Shown piece by piece: positions 46,676 to 57,858 of a stretch of DNA of 64,000 nucleotides. The notes under the pieces are model-generated. The model was given only the letters and a program-made list of their open reading frames with translations. It did no database searches and had not been told where the DNA came from. How positions within the stretch are numbered: position 1 is the stretch's first letter; every line of letters begins with the position of its first letter. This DNA is from Tetrapyrgos nigripes (taxonomy: Eukaryota > Basidiomycota > Agaricomycetes > Agaricales > Campanellaceae), in assembly GCA_013368315.1 (NCBI GenBank), contig JAACJM010000178.1, positions 62,001-126,000 on the forward strand. Reading direction: 5' to 3'. The position numbers and the translations under genes were made by a program.

Positions 46676-47808
46676 ATAGAGGCTGAAACATGTTTATTGG
46701 TTTGGGTGTGCAGCGTATGAGGATGCTACTCAGTACTCATCACATTCTATTTGGGATCAGTTGTGCATTCTTGCAAGCTATTCAAACTTATATGTACCTA
46801 TCAGTATAGATACTCTTTCTTAATATGATGCAATTGGATCAGTCAACTGGTTGGGAATTACTGGGACTAGGGCTTCAGTGGTTGGGCATGCTGATCACCA
46901 ATATTAATGAAGCTGCCTCAGTCTCAAGAATTCTGCCTCCCCAAACAATTTTGTAGCAAAAAGAAGGCTGAGATCACTCGCCTCTCATCTACATAGGTAT
47001 TCAAGATTGGGTCCATGATTCCAGCTAGCTAAGAGGCTACCTTGGAAGATTGGATGTGCATTTTGTACAGCTCGGACAGACTGCCAACCTCACCTAATAT
47101 GTAGATGGGAGATCACAATGCTGATGTGAACAAGCAACAAAAGGTTCAAATGGCATTCCTGCAATGGTTTCTCTGTTGACTGCACAATTACAGTAATGTC
47201 TATTACACTGTAGGAGAAATTACTGAACTAATACTATCTAAGCTTGTCCTGATGGAACGAATGCCCTACTGCCTTCTGTGTAAGTGCATGATTTGGCTCG
47301 GAAAGTCTTTACAAGTGGCAGCGTGTAGGGGGACTACTTCACCCTTGTGACACCATATAGTATTCATCATCTATATTGTGACTACGCAATGCCACCCTGC
47401 CAGGTCCTGAAGGGGCTACTTGGTGTGTATCTATCTATGTATCTATGTGTATTCTTACAGGTATTTGGTAATTGCTGCACCTTCAGCATGAGTCTCTTAG
47501 TGGGTTAGAGCAAATAAGAATAATAGGCATACGTGTGGTAAAGAGCACACACTTGGCTCAAAGCAGTAGGTGTAGACAAAACAACAGTAGACAGATAACA
47601 ATGAGAGACTAGTCCCAAGACAAAGTTAATATTGAATGAAGACAAGAAATACATAAGATGCTCACCTAGTCCCAAGACAAAGAGGTCAAGATGGGGACTA
47701 GGGAGCTACTACTCTAAGCTTATATACACAGAACAGAAAGAAATATAAAAAACTGAGCAAAGAAAGGAATCAGAGAACTGTCCAGAACAATCAAAGTACA
47801 GCCTATTG
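46676..47808. other. Intergenic, one dispersed repeat
   Basis: No gene seen. At about 47,290-47,385 a segment with GTGTAGGGGGACT matches, in reverse orientation, the segment at 59,690-59,800. Confidence 0.35.
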
Positions 47809-47936
47809 TCCCTGTAAGAGATGTATCATGAAAAGATGAACAAAAGATGAACAAGCTGTGCATAGTGTCCCTGTAAGAGATGTATCATAAAAAGATGAAC
47901 AAATGATGAAACAAGCGATAATAGCTGTGCATAGAT
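47809..47936. repeat. Two-copy ~60-bp tandem repeat
   Basis: GTCCCTGTAAGAGATGTATC followed by AAAGATGAACAAA...GCTGTGCATAG appears at 47,809 and again at 47,867. Confidence 0.6.
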
Positions 47937-48843
47937 GATCAAGGAAAGATGAACAAAAGATAGGGCAAAGGATGAACAAAACAATGATCAAAAGGCAGTG
48001 ACTGATGAAGAAAGAAAAAAAAGAAAATGAACGAAAATACCCTGAAATAATACTGTCACAACAATATGCAGCAATGTCAAAATGAGGCTGCCCGAAAAAA
48101 GAATGACATTAGGATGAAGAGAACAGCTATGGAGCTAAGGAGAAGGGAATGGGAAGGGAGGGAGAAAGAGAAGAATAAGGGGAAAAGAATTTAAATTTAA
48201 ATTTAGAAAAGAAAAAATTAGAGCATTGGAAATGGGAGAAGAAGGGGGAGTCATCCAATGCCCTGAAACAGCGACAATTGGGAAAAATAATCTTTAATGA
48301 GCCAGCCAACCAAAAATAAGGGAGTGAAGAAAGACAGGGTTTTTACAGATGTAGATCTCAAGCGCATGAGGCCCAACATCTGGCTGCTTGGATGAGATGT
48401 GGTGGGACTCCTGCTTCTGCCATAGAAGTTGCACCACCTGACTGTAGTGAGTGCCCTGCTATATTGACATTGGGTAGGATACTCTTCAATCTCTTGATAA
48501 ACCAATCACAGGTGGGAACTTTCCCATCAGCTTTAATCCAAAGCTCTGGGTGGAGTGGGAAGTTACAGTCATGAGATTCGAGGTAGGAAAGGAAATGTGG
48601 GGAAGGATTTGTGGAAGGAGAGGTGGGTTGGATGATGACAAGGTTGCCTTTGAAGAATCAGTCAGCCTTATGGCCTGGGAGGAAGAACAAGAATTGGGAT
48701 GGATTGGATTGATGGACTTTTTACAATTTGGATCTGTCATCTCACCAAGTTGGAGAAGTCCATGAAAGCTGGTAAGCACCATTGCTTTGAAGAGGAAGTC
48801 GTCATGAGAGGTGGATGTGGAGTGAGTTTATGATGATGTCCAG
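47937..48843. other. No confident gene, left flank of the gypsy element
   Basis: Two minus-strand frames (48,486-48,782 and 48,251-48,505) could be joined by a short intron, but the product (Ser/Pro-rich, no motif) is unrecognised. Confidence 0.25.
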
Positions 48844-49260
48844 TGTCACAAATCGCTGCTGTATTTACCTTCCTATTCATTTCTTAACTCCACAGACTAC
48901 TATTCATTTCCCTCATATTCCCATCATCATTTTCTTTATCTACGGTTACCATCACTTGATCTGACATATACATCTTTTATCTCCTCCAATTCCTATCTCC
49001 ATGGACATTCTCACTTATTCATTTATTCTCTATTCACTTCTTTTACATATATACCAAGGGGCTTGTAACTAGTTCTTTAGTCTGTTCACTTCGTCTCCAC
49101 TCCGCTCTCAGTACAGTGCAGTGTCAAGCATAGTCAGCTACTCGTTCCTCTCTCGTCTTCGTTACCTCTCTATATCTATATCATCTCTTATATCTTGTCA
49201 ATCTATCTTGTTCATTGTGTGACTTGGGTGGTTAATTGCTAAGTGACAACATTCTTGACA
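48844..49260 (+). repeat. 5' LTR of the gypsy element (417 bp)
   Basis: Begins TGTCACAAATCGCTG and ends CATTCTTGACA, obeying the TG...CA rule. It matches the inverted solo LTR at 35,855-37,999. Pyrimidine-rich. The primer-binding site after it was not identified. Confidence 0.65.
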
Positions 49261-49727
49261 CTTGAACAGACTCTCTTACACCCACCTCACAAACAGAACT
49301 CACAACCACTACGAATCCTTCCATCTTACTGGACTCCCCTATTCCCCATCTTTCCCCTACAGTGCCCCCAAGCCCATCAACACTACCCTGTGTGAGGAGC
49401 CTCACAGGTTGGCAGGTGTGAACAATCTCAAGGAGTTCTTGCACGAGGTCATCTTCCGTCTACACAGTTTCGAGACATAAAACCAGACTTGTCGATTCGA
49501 GTAGGGTGGTCAACCGACTCTGTAATAGAAATCCTAATCATACATCATACACACTGGCTCTCAACTTCAAACCATTTCTCAACAACCTACAAGTTTGACC
49601 CCCACCCGAATACTGCTATAAAATCGAAGATTCAGACAGCTTCAAGGATTACTCGCAATGAGTCAAAAACACAGTACAAAAACACGCCATCGCACTCAAT
49701 AACCACTGAATCAGACTAAACAAGAGA

Positions 49728-50283
49728 ATGTGGGCCAAAGGTGAAGTAACCATCTTTGAATACCTTTGAATAAAGATATCCCCTGAAAACGCATCCCCAC
49801 TTTACGTGGCAGTCATAGACACTTGCTACTTCGTTCAACTCGGAAACGCTTCTATCCCTTGTTGGTTCAGTCACGACAACTACAAAGACAGCGACATCCT
49901 AGAACACTGCCAAGAAGAACGTGAGAGGTATTACCAAACTCGAATTCCCAGAATAAACGACTACTATCGACAAGGGTTCCATTGGGAAGACGTACCCATT
50001 GATCAGTGGGATCACCTATTCTCAGAATCTGAAGATTTCCACTAGTGTATGTCCGGAAGTGGAAACCCTAGAACCCAATCACGATCACGTGTTGCATCCC
50101 GAATCCCCAGTCGTACCTCCTCACCTCTCACCATCGCCTGTATCCATTGACCCCATGCATACCACCCCCAACGACAGAAAGACTATCACGTTTCGATTAA
50201 CAACCAGTGGGACAACTGTCAAAACAATCCGTGTCCATACCGACTCTCTATACACAATCAAGTCCTCACTCAAACAGAACTAG
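49728..50283 (+). pseudogene. ORF upstream of gag in the gypsy element
   Basis: Reads MWAKGEVTIFEYL, a TGA, then ISPENASPLYVAVIDTCYFV, DSDILEHCQEERERYYQ and GFHWEDVPIDQWDHLFSESE, with a frameshift into VCPEVETLEPNHDHVLHPES. Acidic and aromatic-rich. It lies between the LTR and gag, where most gypsy elements have no gene. Function unknown. It may be an extension of gag. Confidence 0.4.
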
Positions 50284-50670
50284 GATACAGTCTAGAACCC
50301 ATACAATCATCTGGACAACACAAGGTACCAGAACCTACTCCTGAACCAGAACTCCCACTCTCCCCTATCGAACCACAAAGCCCCCTTAGAAGATCTCCAT
50401 CCAATAGTACCCCCAGTGCGATCCAAGAACCCATATCCATTCCTCCCCATCAAATAATCAATCTTCAGAACATCCTCTCCAATCTTGGAATGTCCGAACA
50501 CAACGACCCCGCCTCAGCCACTGCCGCCACAGGAGGAACGAACAGACCTCCTGCTGATACCCTCTCTGACAATGATCAGCTCCCAAACAAAACCACGAAA
50601 GAAAGAGGAGCGAAACCAGAAAAGTTTACAGGAGAACAAAACTTGGCGAAGGATTGGTTAGCTGAGTTTA

Positions 50671-52297
50671 CAGTGGGTCAAAAAATTGTCCACATGTTTC
50701 GCATTTTTGGAAAGATTGCCAATTTAAGCAATACTGAGTAGAGATATTAAAATGTGGTCAGTTATGGGCAGAAAGCCCTTGATAAACGCTACAATATTCT
50801 GTCTGTTTTGTCTTATTTGGCTTAAAACTCATGGAGATATGACTGATTTAAAATGGTATGTCATTTGGACAATTTTTTGACATGCAAGTGAAAATACAGA
50901 AAGTGCTAGCTCAGTACTTGGTATGCCCTCCTTTGGCCTTCAACACAGCCTCAATCTTTCTAGGCATGCTCCTGATCAATTTCTGACAATCTTCTTCTGT
51001 GATTTCATCCCACTTTTCAGCTGCTCTGTCCCATATTTCCCAAACTCCAGAGGGTGCTGTGTCATATCCATTGAGCTTGTGTTTGAGGGTTGTCCAGAGG
51101 TGTTCAATGGGGTTCAGGTCAGGAGATTGAGCAGGCCAGCTCATGCAATGGATGTTGTTGTCTTCAAACCACTTGGTGGCCAGTTTTGACTTGTGTTTAG
51201 GATCATTGTCTTGCTGAAAAATGGCCACCTCTGGATCAACACCCAAAATATCCATGCTCTCCAGAAGGTTGTTCTCCAAAATGTCCACATACTGCTCTGC
51301 ATTCATCCTGCCCTCCACCTCTGCCATGTTTCCAACTCCTTCCCACCCCATACATCCCCACACCATGATATTTCCTCCTCCAAATTTGACTGTTTCCACC
51401 ACATTTCTCTCTCCCAAGGATTCACCCTTCCTCCCCCACACATACTGCTGTCCATCTGACCCATATCGATTGATTTTAGTCTCATCTGACCAAATAACCC
51501 TTTTCCAGTCATCCACAGTCCAGTTTCTGTACTTCTGTGCAAAGTTTAAACGAGCCTTCCTGTGAGCTGCAGTGAGTTTGGGCTTCTTCTTCGTTTTAGA
51601 TGTGTCCACATCATGCCTGAAAAGGGAATTTCGAATGGTTTGGGTGGAGACAGGTTGGTCAAGGAGGGGATCGATGTTTCTGGCCACTTCTGTAGCATTT
51701 TCAGCTTTGCCAGTGTTGATTTGTTGGATAGCAGCACGTTCATCAGTGGTAGACAGCTTTCTAGGACGCCCTGCTTGATGGTTCTCCTTGTCAGGATACA
51801 TCTTTTTGGCCAGAGAAGCAATCTTTGACTTGGATACCCCAGTTTTAGCAGAGATTTCCCTGGATGAAGCAGAAGTTTGGAGGAGAGAGAGGATATTGTC
51901 TTTCTGGGTGGATGTGATGGGTCTCATGATTTGATGAGGGCTATAGAACAACTGGATGCCCTTATATATGGTCCAGCTGGCAGCTATGATATCATTATGA
52001 TGTAGCCATTGCATCATTGTACAACTCCACTTATGATGTCATCTATGAGACATCACATAGTTACAATACTGATTTCGAAGTGGCAACTCAAAAAATTGTC
52101 CAAATGACATACCATTTTAAATCAATCATATCTCCATGAGTTTTGAGCCAAATAGGACAAATAAAACAGATTATTGTAGCTCTTATCAAGGGCGTTCTGC
52201 CCATCACTGACCACATTTCAATATCTCTACTCAGTATTGCTTAAATTGGCAATCTTTCCAAAAATGCGAAACATGTGGACAATTTTTTGACCCACTG
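50671..52297. mobile_element. Tc1/mariner transposon, apparently intact (1,627 bp)
   Basis: Flanked by TA (50,669-50,670 and 52,298-52,299). Inverted repeats of ~210 bp start CAGTGGGTCAAAAAATTGTC and end with TGGACAATTTTTTGA, so the outer motif is repeated in opposite orientation at the inner edge of each TIR. It carries one long transposase ORF. The TIRs are nearly identical, implying a recent insertion relative to its decayed gypsy host. Confidence 0.9.
50911..51927 (-). CDS. Tc1/mariner-family transposase (338 aa)
   Basis: DDE transposase for cut-and-paste movement at TA sites. I chose ATG 51,927 (MRPITSTQKDNILSLLQ) because it gives the usual ~340 residues; the frame could start at 52,017. 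An N-terminal helix-turn-helix (EISAKTGVSKSKIASLAKKM) is followed by a GRPRKLS hook and a second HTH. The catalytic triad is visible: WSDETKIN, FQQDNDPKHKS and SPDLNPIEHLW, with D34E-type spacing between the last two acids. Full length with no stop or frameshift, so the element may still be active or was until recently. It is antisense to the gag it interrupts. Confidence 0.9.
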   Translation of the reverse strand: MRPITSTQKDNILSLLQTSASSREISAKTGVSKSKIASLAKKMYPDKENHQAGRPRKLSTTDERAAIQQINTGKAENATEVARNIDPLLDQPVSTQTIRNSLFRHDVDTSKTKKKPKLTAAHRKARLNFAQKYRNWTVDDWKRVIWSDETKINRYGSDGQQYVWGRKGESLGERNVVETVKFGGGNIMVWGCMGWEGVGNMAEVEGRMNAEQYVDILENNLLESMDILGVDPEVAIFQQDNDPKHKSKLATKWFEDNNIHCMSWPAQSPDLNPIEHLWTTLKHKLNGYDTAPSGVWEIWDRAAEKWDEITEEDCQKLIRSMPRKIEAVLKAKGGHTKY

Positions 52298-52910
52298 TAT
52301 ACACTAAAGATACTGGCTATAACAATGAAGGTTTAATGAAGTACTATCAAAAAGGGCTCCTGAAAGGATTGGTAGACCGAATTTCCTACCTACCATCTCA
52401 ACCCAGAAATCTTGAGACACTACAAAAAGCTGTGGTCAGACAACATATGATTTGGGTAGAAAGGCAAACCAAGAAGGCTCTATGGAGTAAACAACGAGGG
52501 GAAGGAGAGCAGCAGACCAAAGGATCACAGAATACGGGAGGCAGTCAAACGAGAAGCATGGAAGTAAATGCCTTCCAAAACAATAACCCAGGTGCATCCC
52601 CAAAAATTAAATACCCACCTAAGCTGACAAACGAGGAAAGAGAAAAAATGAAAAAAGAAGGACGATGCTTCGGCTGTCGTGGACTAGGACATACTACATT
52701 CAACTGTCCTACATTTCCCCGGTCCACCATGACCAACTCCAACAATACGGCCTGGAAACCTGCAATCAGGACAACAACGACTACAACCGAACCTTCGTCT
52801 TCCGGGACATCGCAGAAGAATTCACTGCCAAAGTTAGGGCACTATCCGGGGAAGAGAAGGAGAAAGCAGTGGGATACTTGAAAGACCTCGTAACACAATC
52901 GGATTTTTGA

Positions 52911-55900
52911 ACACCTCCCCTGTCAGGTCGTCAGGAGGAGGGATATGGACATACATACCAGTAAAAAATAGGCAATACACGAGCCTTATACCCTTTCATG
53001 AGCCACAGTTCCCATCTAAGCTAAGAATCCTGGCAATCACTCAAAATCGACAGATTCCCTCGATAGAACTGGAAACAGAATTAATCGGTAAAATAACTGG
53101 ACAAAAAATCGACGCAATCGCTCTGCTGGACAGCGGAGCAGAAGGGGTTATCATCAACAACACCTTCGCTCAAAAACATAACCTGAGCCAAATCCCCATA
53201 AAAAAACCAATGTTGACAGATCCGAAAACGTTATGGGATGGGTGACACACTACACCACCCAAAAGTTACAAATCTATACGCAAGATCAGAAATCGTATCA
53301 TGAGGAAACTGCCAAATTCTATATCACAGACATCGGCAAACACGACATCATTCTAGGAACCGATTGGCTAGAACACCACAATCCAGAAATCGACTGGGTA
53401 ACCTCAGAAGTCAACCTGACTCGCTGTGATGATACCTGTGTACTAAAGAAACCACCAGTAAAAATGAGAGCTAAGTCAAATACACATCCCACAAAACCAA
53501 AACAACCTGAAGTAGTTGACCCTAGAACATATCATCGAGACTTCCAAGTGCTATACAAAGAACACACTGGACCTTGTAAACCAGTAGCACAGCCAAAGAT
53601 AGCGGGACAACGTTGGAGATCACGGTCTCAGAACACCCACTCGAAACCTATCAAATTGGGGACACTGTCATCCTCAGAAGATACAACCGGACAATGGGAC
53701 ATCCCACACCAATGGAGCGAACTCGCCATGGAATATATTAACGTTCCAAAGGATCGAGACAAAGAACTATCAGAAACCAAGCTGAGTATCCGAGCAGCTT
53801 TTACAAAAGCACAACAGATTGCTGAAAATAAACCAACAACAGACCAACCAACATCACTAGAAGAACTAATCCCCAAACAATATCACGATTACTTGTTGGT
53901 ATTCGATAAGGAGACCTCAGAACGTTTACCCCAACAAAGTAGTTGGGACCACGCAATTGAACTATGAGAAGACTTTCAACCACGAACATGTAAAACATAC
54001 CCTCTATCACCAAACAAACAAACCGAGTTAGACTCCTTCCTGGACGAAAATCTCGGAAAAGGGTACATTAAACCATCGAAATCACCCATGGCAAGTCCTT
54101 TCTTCTTCGTCAAAAAGAAGGATGGAAAACTACGACCAGTACAGGACTACAGAGAGCTCAATAAGGGTACCATAAAAAAATGCGTACCCCTTACCACTCA
54201 TCCCAGAATTGCTCGACAAACTCAAGAACGCACACGTATTCTCCAAGATTGATCTACGATGGGGATATAACAATGTCCGAATCAAAGAAGGAGATGAATG
54301 GAAAGCCGCCTTCAAAACCAATCGAGGACTTTTTGAACCAATGGTCATGTTCCTTGGGCTTATGAACTCACCCGCCACCTTCCAAGCAATCATGAATACC
54401 ATCTTCAAGGACCTCATCAACCTAGGGAAAGTTGTTATTTACATGGATGATATCCTCATATTCACCCAAGATTTGTCAGAACATCACGAACTTGTACGAA
54501 AGGTACTGCAACACTTATGAGACAACGACCTATACGTGAAACTCGAGAAATGTTCATTCGAAACAGACAAAGTCGACTTCTTGGGCCTTATCGTCTCCCA
54601 CAACACCCTAGCAATGGACCCTGCTAAAGTCGCAGGAGTAATCGAATGGCCAACCCCAAAAACAGTAAAAGAGGTACAAGCATTCCTAGGATTCAGAAAC
54701 TTCTACAGACGATTCATCAAAGACTTTTCGAAAATCGCACAACCACTGTTCAACCTAACCAAAAAGGATAATCAGTGGAGTTGGGGAACAGCAGTGGAGG
54801 AAGCCTTTCAATCCCTCAAAGTGGCTTTCACCTCCAGACCAGTCCTATTGATGCCCGATCATACCAAACCATATTGAGTAGAAGTCGACACATCAGAATA
54901 TGCAACAGGAGGAATACTCATGCAAACTGGGGATGACAATCGATGGCATCCAGTGGCCTACATCTCCAAGTCGCTCTCTGAGACAGAACGAAACTACGAC
55001 ATCCACGACAAGGAGTTACTTGCAATTATACGGGCATTAGAAGCATGGCGACATTACCTAGAAGGAGCCCCACACTCCATCGAAATCTTGACTGATCATC
55101 ACAACCTGACATACTTCCAAACTGCTCAGAAACTTAGCTGATGACAGGCACAATGGGTGCTGTTCCTTACACAATTTGAGTTCTCCCTAATCCATAAACC
55201 AGGAAGCCTTAACAAAGCTGATCCATTATCCAGACGACCAGATCATCGAATTGGAATAGAAAATGACAATGCCAACAGGATTCTACTCGATCCTAAGTTC
55301 TTCCGTATCCGAGCAATCGGACAAGGGACCTTAACTGCCATAGGAGATGTGGAACTACAGTGAAGGATCAGAGAGTCCCCCAAAAAGGACCTTGAAGTAG
55401 TGAGTGCCCTCGACGTCATCCTACAAAACGGACCACAGTCTCTGGTAAAAAATCTACAGGAATGGAACTACGAGGACGGGATCATATTGTTCCGCAGCAA
55501 AATCTATGTCCCAGCTGACAACAATCTCCTATGAGACATTGTAAAATTACACCACGACTCCCTAGTGACGGGACACCCTGGAAGATACAAAACCTACAAA
55601 CTAGTCAGCAGAGAATTCTGGTGGCCGGGTATGTCGGTATTTGTCAGAGACTACGTAAACGGTTGCGCCAAATGTCAACTGACGAAACCCAACAATAACC
55701 CGACCCGGGTTCCCTTGGTACCTACTGAAATTCCAGAACAACCCTTTGGAACTATCACAACTGACTTCATCACAGATCTCCCTGAATGTAAAGGATTCAA
55801 TGCAATACATGTTGTCATTGACAGGTCAACAAAAACCGTCATTATATCACCATGTACAAAAAAAATTGACAGCGACGGTACGGTTAACCTCCTGCTTGAT

Positions 55901-56800
55901 CACACATGGCAGCGATATGGACTGTGGGATAAAATGATCTCCGACCGAGGACCACAGTTCACTAGTAAAGTCATGGCTGCGGTCCATGAAAAACTTGGAG
56001 TAACATCAGCCCTGAGTACAGCTTATCACCCACAGACCAACGGAGAATCTGAACAATACAACCAAGAGCTGGAACAATTCTTATGGATCTTCTGCAACTA
56101 CCGACAGGAAGACTGGGTAGACTATATACCATATGCAGAGTTCAGCCACAATACTAGAGTCCACTCAGCAACCAGGAAATCACCATTCGAACTCCTACAT
56201 GGATATCAACTGCGATTCTTTCCAGCGTTCAACCCGACATCTAACTTACCAACAGTCGAAGAACAACTCGAAAAACCTTAACCAACTCAGAGACGAGCTC
56301 AAAGCTAGTCTATCTTCAGCGGCAGAAGCCATGAAGAATCAACATGGAAACCACTCTATACCATGGATAGGGTACAAAGTTGGGGATAGAGTGTTACTCG
56401 ATGGGAAAAATCTAAAAACAACGAGACCAAAAGCTAAGTTGTCAGATCGTCGTCATGGGCCATTCGAAATCATTGAAATAATCAGCCAGGTCAACTACAA
56501 GTTGAAATTACCGAAGACCTGGTGAATACACCCCGTCTTTCACGTGTCGTTCCTATCACCATACGTTGAGACAGACGCACATGGGCCAAATTACCCTGAA
56601 CCACCCACAGAGTTACTGGATGCAGATGAAGAATACGACGTAGAAAAGATACTCAACTCGAAGCCCACCAGGAATAGAAAGGGGATTCAATACCTGATCA
56701 AATGGTTGGACTACCTTGACTCTGAGAACTCTTGGGTTCCCATGTCCAACCTGTCAAACGTTAACAAGGTCAGGTCCCCATCCGATCAGAGAACGCCTTA
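52911..56800 (+). pseudogene. pol (protease, RT, RNase H, integrase, chromodomain), decayed
   Basis: Protease ALLDSGAEGVIINNTF at ~53,120. After a frameshift near 53,230 come GKHDIILGTDWLEHHNPEID and the RT, with [21 protein letters not shown], a +1 shift in an A-run near 54,175, [15 protein letters not shown] and [11 protein letters not shown]. RNase H: VEVDTSEYATGGILMQ and HDKELLAIIRALEAWRHYL. Integrase: LHHDSLVTGHPGRY with CAKCQLTK (HHCC), FGTITTDFITDLP, ISDRGPQFTS and AYHPQTNGESEQYNQELEQF. After another shift near 56,275 the C-terminus has RHGPFEIIEI and a chromodomain, EEYDVEKILNSK with YLIKWLDYLDSENSWVP. TGA stops sit at 53,965, 54,518, 54,875, 55,139/55,142, 55,361, ~55,532 and ~56,523. 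Confidence 0.85.
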
Positions 56801-57029
56801 AAAAGCCACCTTCCAACAGGGAACCAAAAACACAACCCCACTTCACATTCCGAACAACGATCCTACCATCTCCTAAATCCTCTGATATCATAGACCAAAT
56901 GTCCACCACCGCCCTCACAACCAACACCCAGACAGCGACCACCACAGAGTCATTCCAACCAGAGTGGTGGCAACTATCCAACAGACAGCGTTGTACATAC
57001 AGACGACGCTCTGGATGACGGTGTTGACT

Positions 57030-57574
57030 CCGTATAGGACACCCAGGAGAACATAATGGGGTCAAACAGTGTACATGGGGAGGGGAAGATGGGGGAACCC
57101 GATGCAGATTGGGTCAGGGACATAGAGCTAGGTGTGTAGCTCAACGGACGTCTCAACATCGGATGGGGAGACGCAACTATATGGGGGACACACATTGCTC
57201 AACAAGATGACGACGACGGATGGACCCAACCAAACTGGGGATCATCTGTCTGGGGATCAGTGACCAACCCAACTGGATGGGGGGATGATGCAGAGCAGGA
57301 GCCTGAAACATGGCCAGACGAATTGGAGTTAACACGAAAACTCTTCGACAATTGGAAAAGGTATTGCGTTACACTGCTCAAGCCCTTTTCTTTCTGCTGT
57401 AAAAACCTTGAAGATGAAGATTGTGTGTATGATTTGAAAAGAGAAGTTTATTTTCTGTGCAAAAGGTTAAGTTTTTCTCCCATAAAAGATTACCATTATT
57501 GGTTGAAAATGAATACAATTTTTACGCAAAAAAAGCAAAGAAACACTTTATCTTCTCTGTATCTACAAGAATAG
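57030..57574 (+). other. Trp/Gly/Asp-rich coding-like stretch after pol
   Basis: In one frame: GEPDADWVRDIELG, a TAG, then LNGRLNIGWGDATIWGTHIA, DDDDGWTQPNWGSSVWGSVT and PETWPDELELTRKLFDNW, ending at 57,572-57,574 after a Lys/Cys-rich part. It could be an extra 3' domain of the retrotransposon or an unrelated fragment at the truncation point. Unrecognised. Confidence 0.35.
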
Positions 57575-57714
57575 TGTAATTTTCCAATAAGCAACGCCTT
57601 TTTTGGGTAACAAAGACAAAGAAATTTAAATTCTGTTTTGTGAAATAAACTTTTTCTTTTTCATTCCGAAAACAAAACGCCCAATTATCGCCCGAATATT
57701 GGGCGTTGAGTGCC

Positions 57715-57858
57715 CACCAGTGTACGGTTATTGGGCGACAATGAGCGACAAACGCCTAATCATCATACGGTTATCGAACGACAATGAGCGACAAATGCCT
57801 AATCATCGTACGGTTATCGCACGACAATGGGCGACAAACGCCTAATCATCGTACACTT
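57715..57858. repeat. ~42-bp tandem repeat, about three copies
   Basis: Units run ACGGTTATCG(A/C)ACGACAATG followed by (A/G)GCGACAAACGCCTAATCATC(G/A)T. The region before it also has GGGCG/CGCCC motifs. Confidence 0.7.

Larger units (their letters stand above)
50490..52910 (+). pseudogene. gag, split by a Tc1/mariner element and internally shortened
   Basis: Starts MSEHNDPASATAATGG at 50,490 and runs to KDWLAEFT (50,670). After the insertion it resumes with TGYNNEGLMKYYQKGLLKGL (52,315) and reaches a CCHC zinc knuckle, CFGCRGLGHTTFNC, at about 52,665. The usual ~100-residue capsid core between these parts is missing. A frameshift precedes ALSGEEKEKAVGYLKDL and the stop at 52,908-52,910. The knuckle binds genomic RNA in the capsid (family knowledge). 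Confidence 0.65.
48844..57575 (+). mobile_element. Ty3/gypsy chromodomain retrotransposon (chromovirus type), 3' LTR not found
   Basis: Order on the plus strand: 5' LTR, an upstream ORF, gag with zinc knuckle, protease, reverse transcriptase, RNase H, integrase, chromodomain. This is the chromovirus arrangement. No copy of the LTR was found downstream of pol up to 59 kb, so the 3' end seems lost or rearranged. gag is interrupted by a Tc1/mariner element. Multiple TGA stops and three or more frameshifts make it inactive. Confidence 0.8.

Noticed and set aside
29051..56525. Alternative genetic code or TGA readthrough in the KDZ and gypsy genes
   Set aside because: The NLR and Tc1 genes use TGA nowhere in frame, and the transposon genes also carry frameshifts; mutational decay is simpler.
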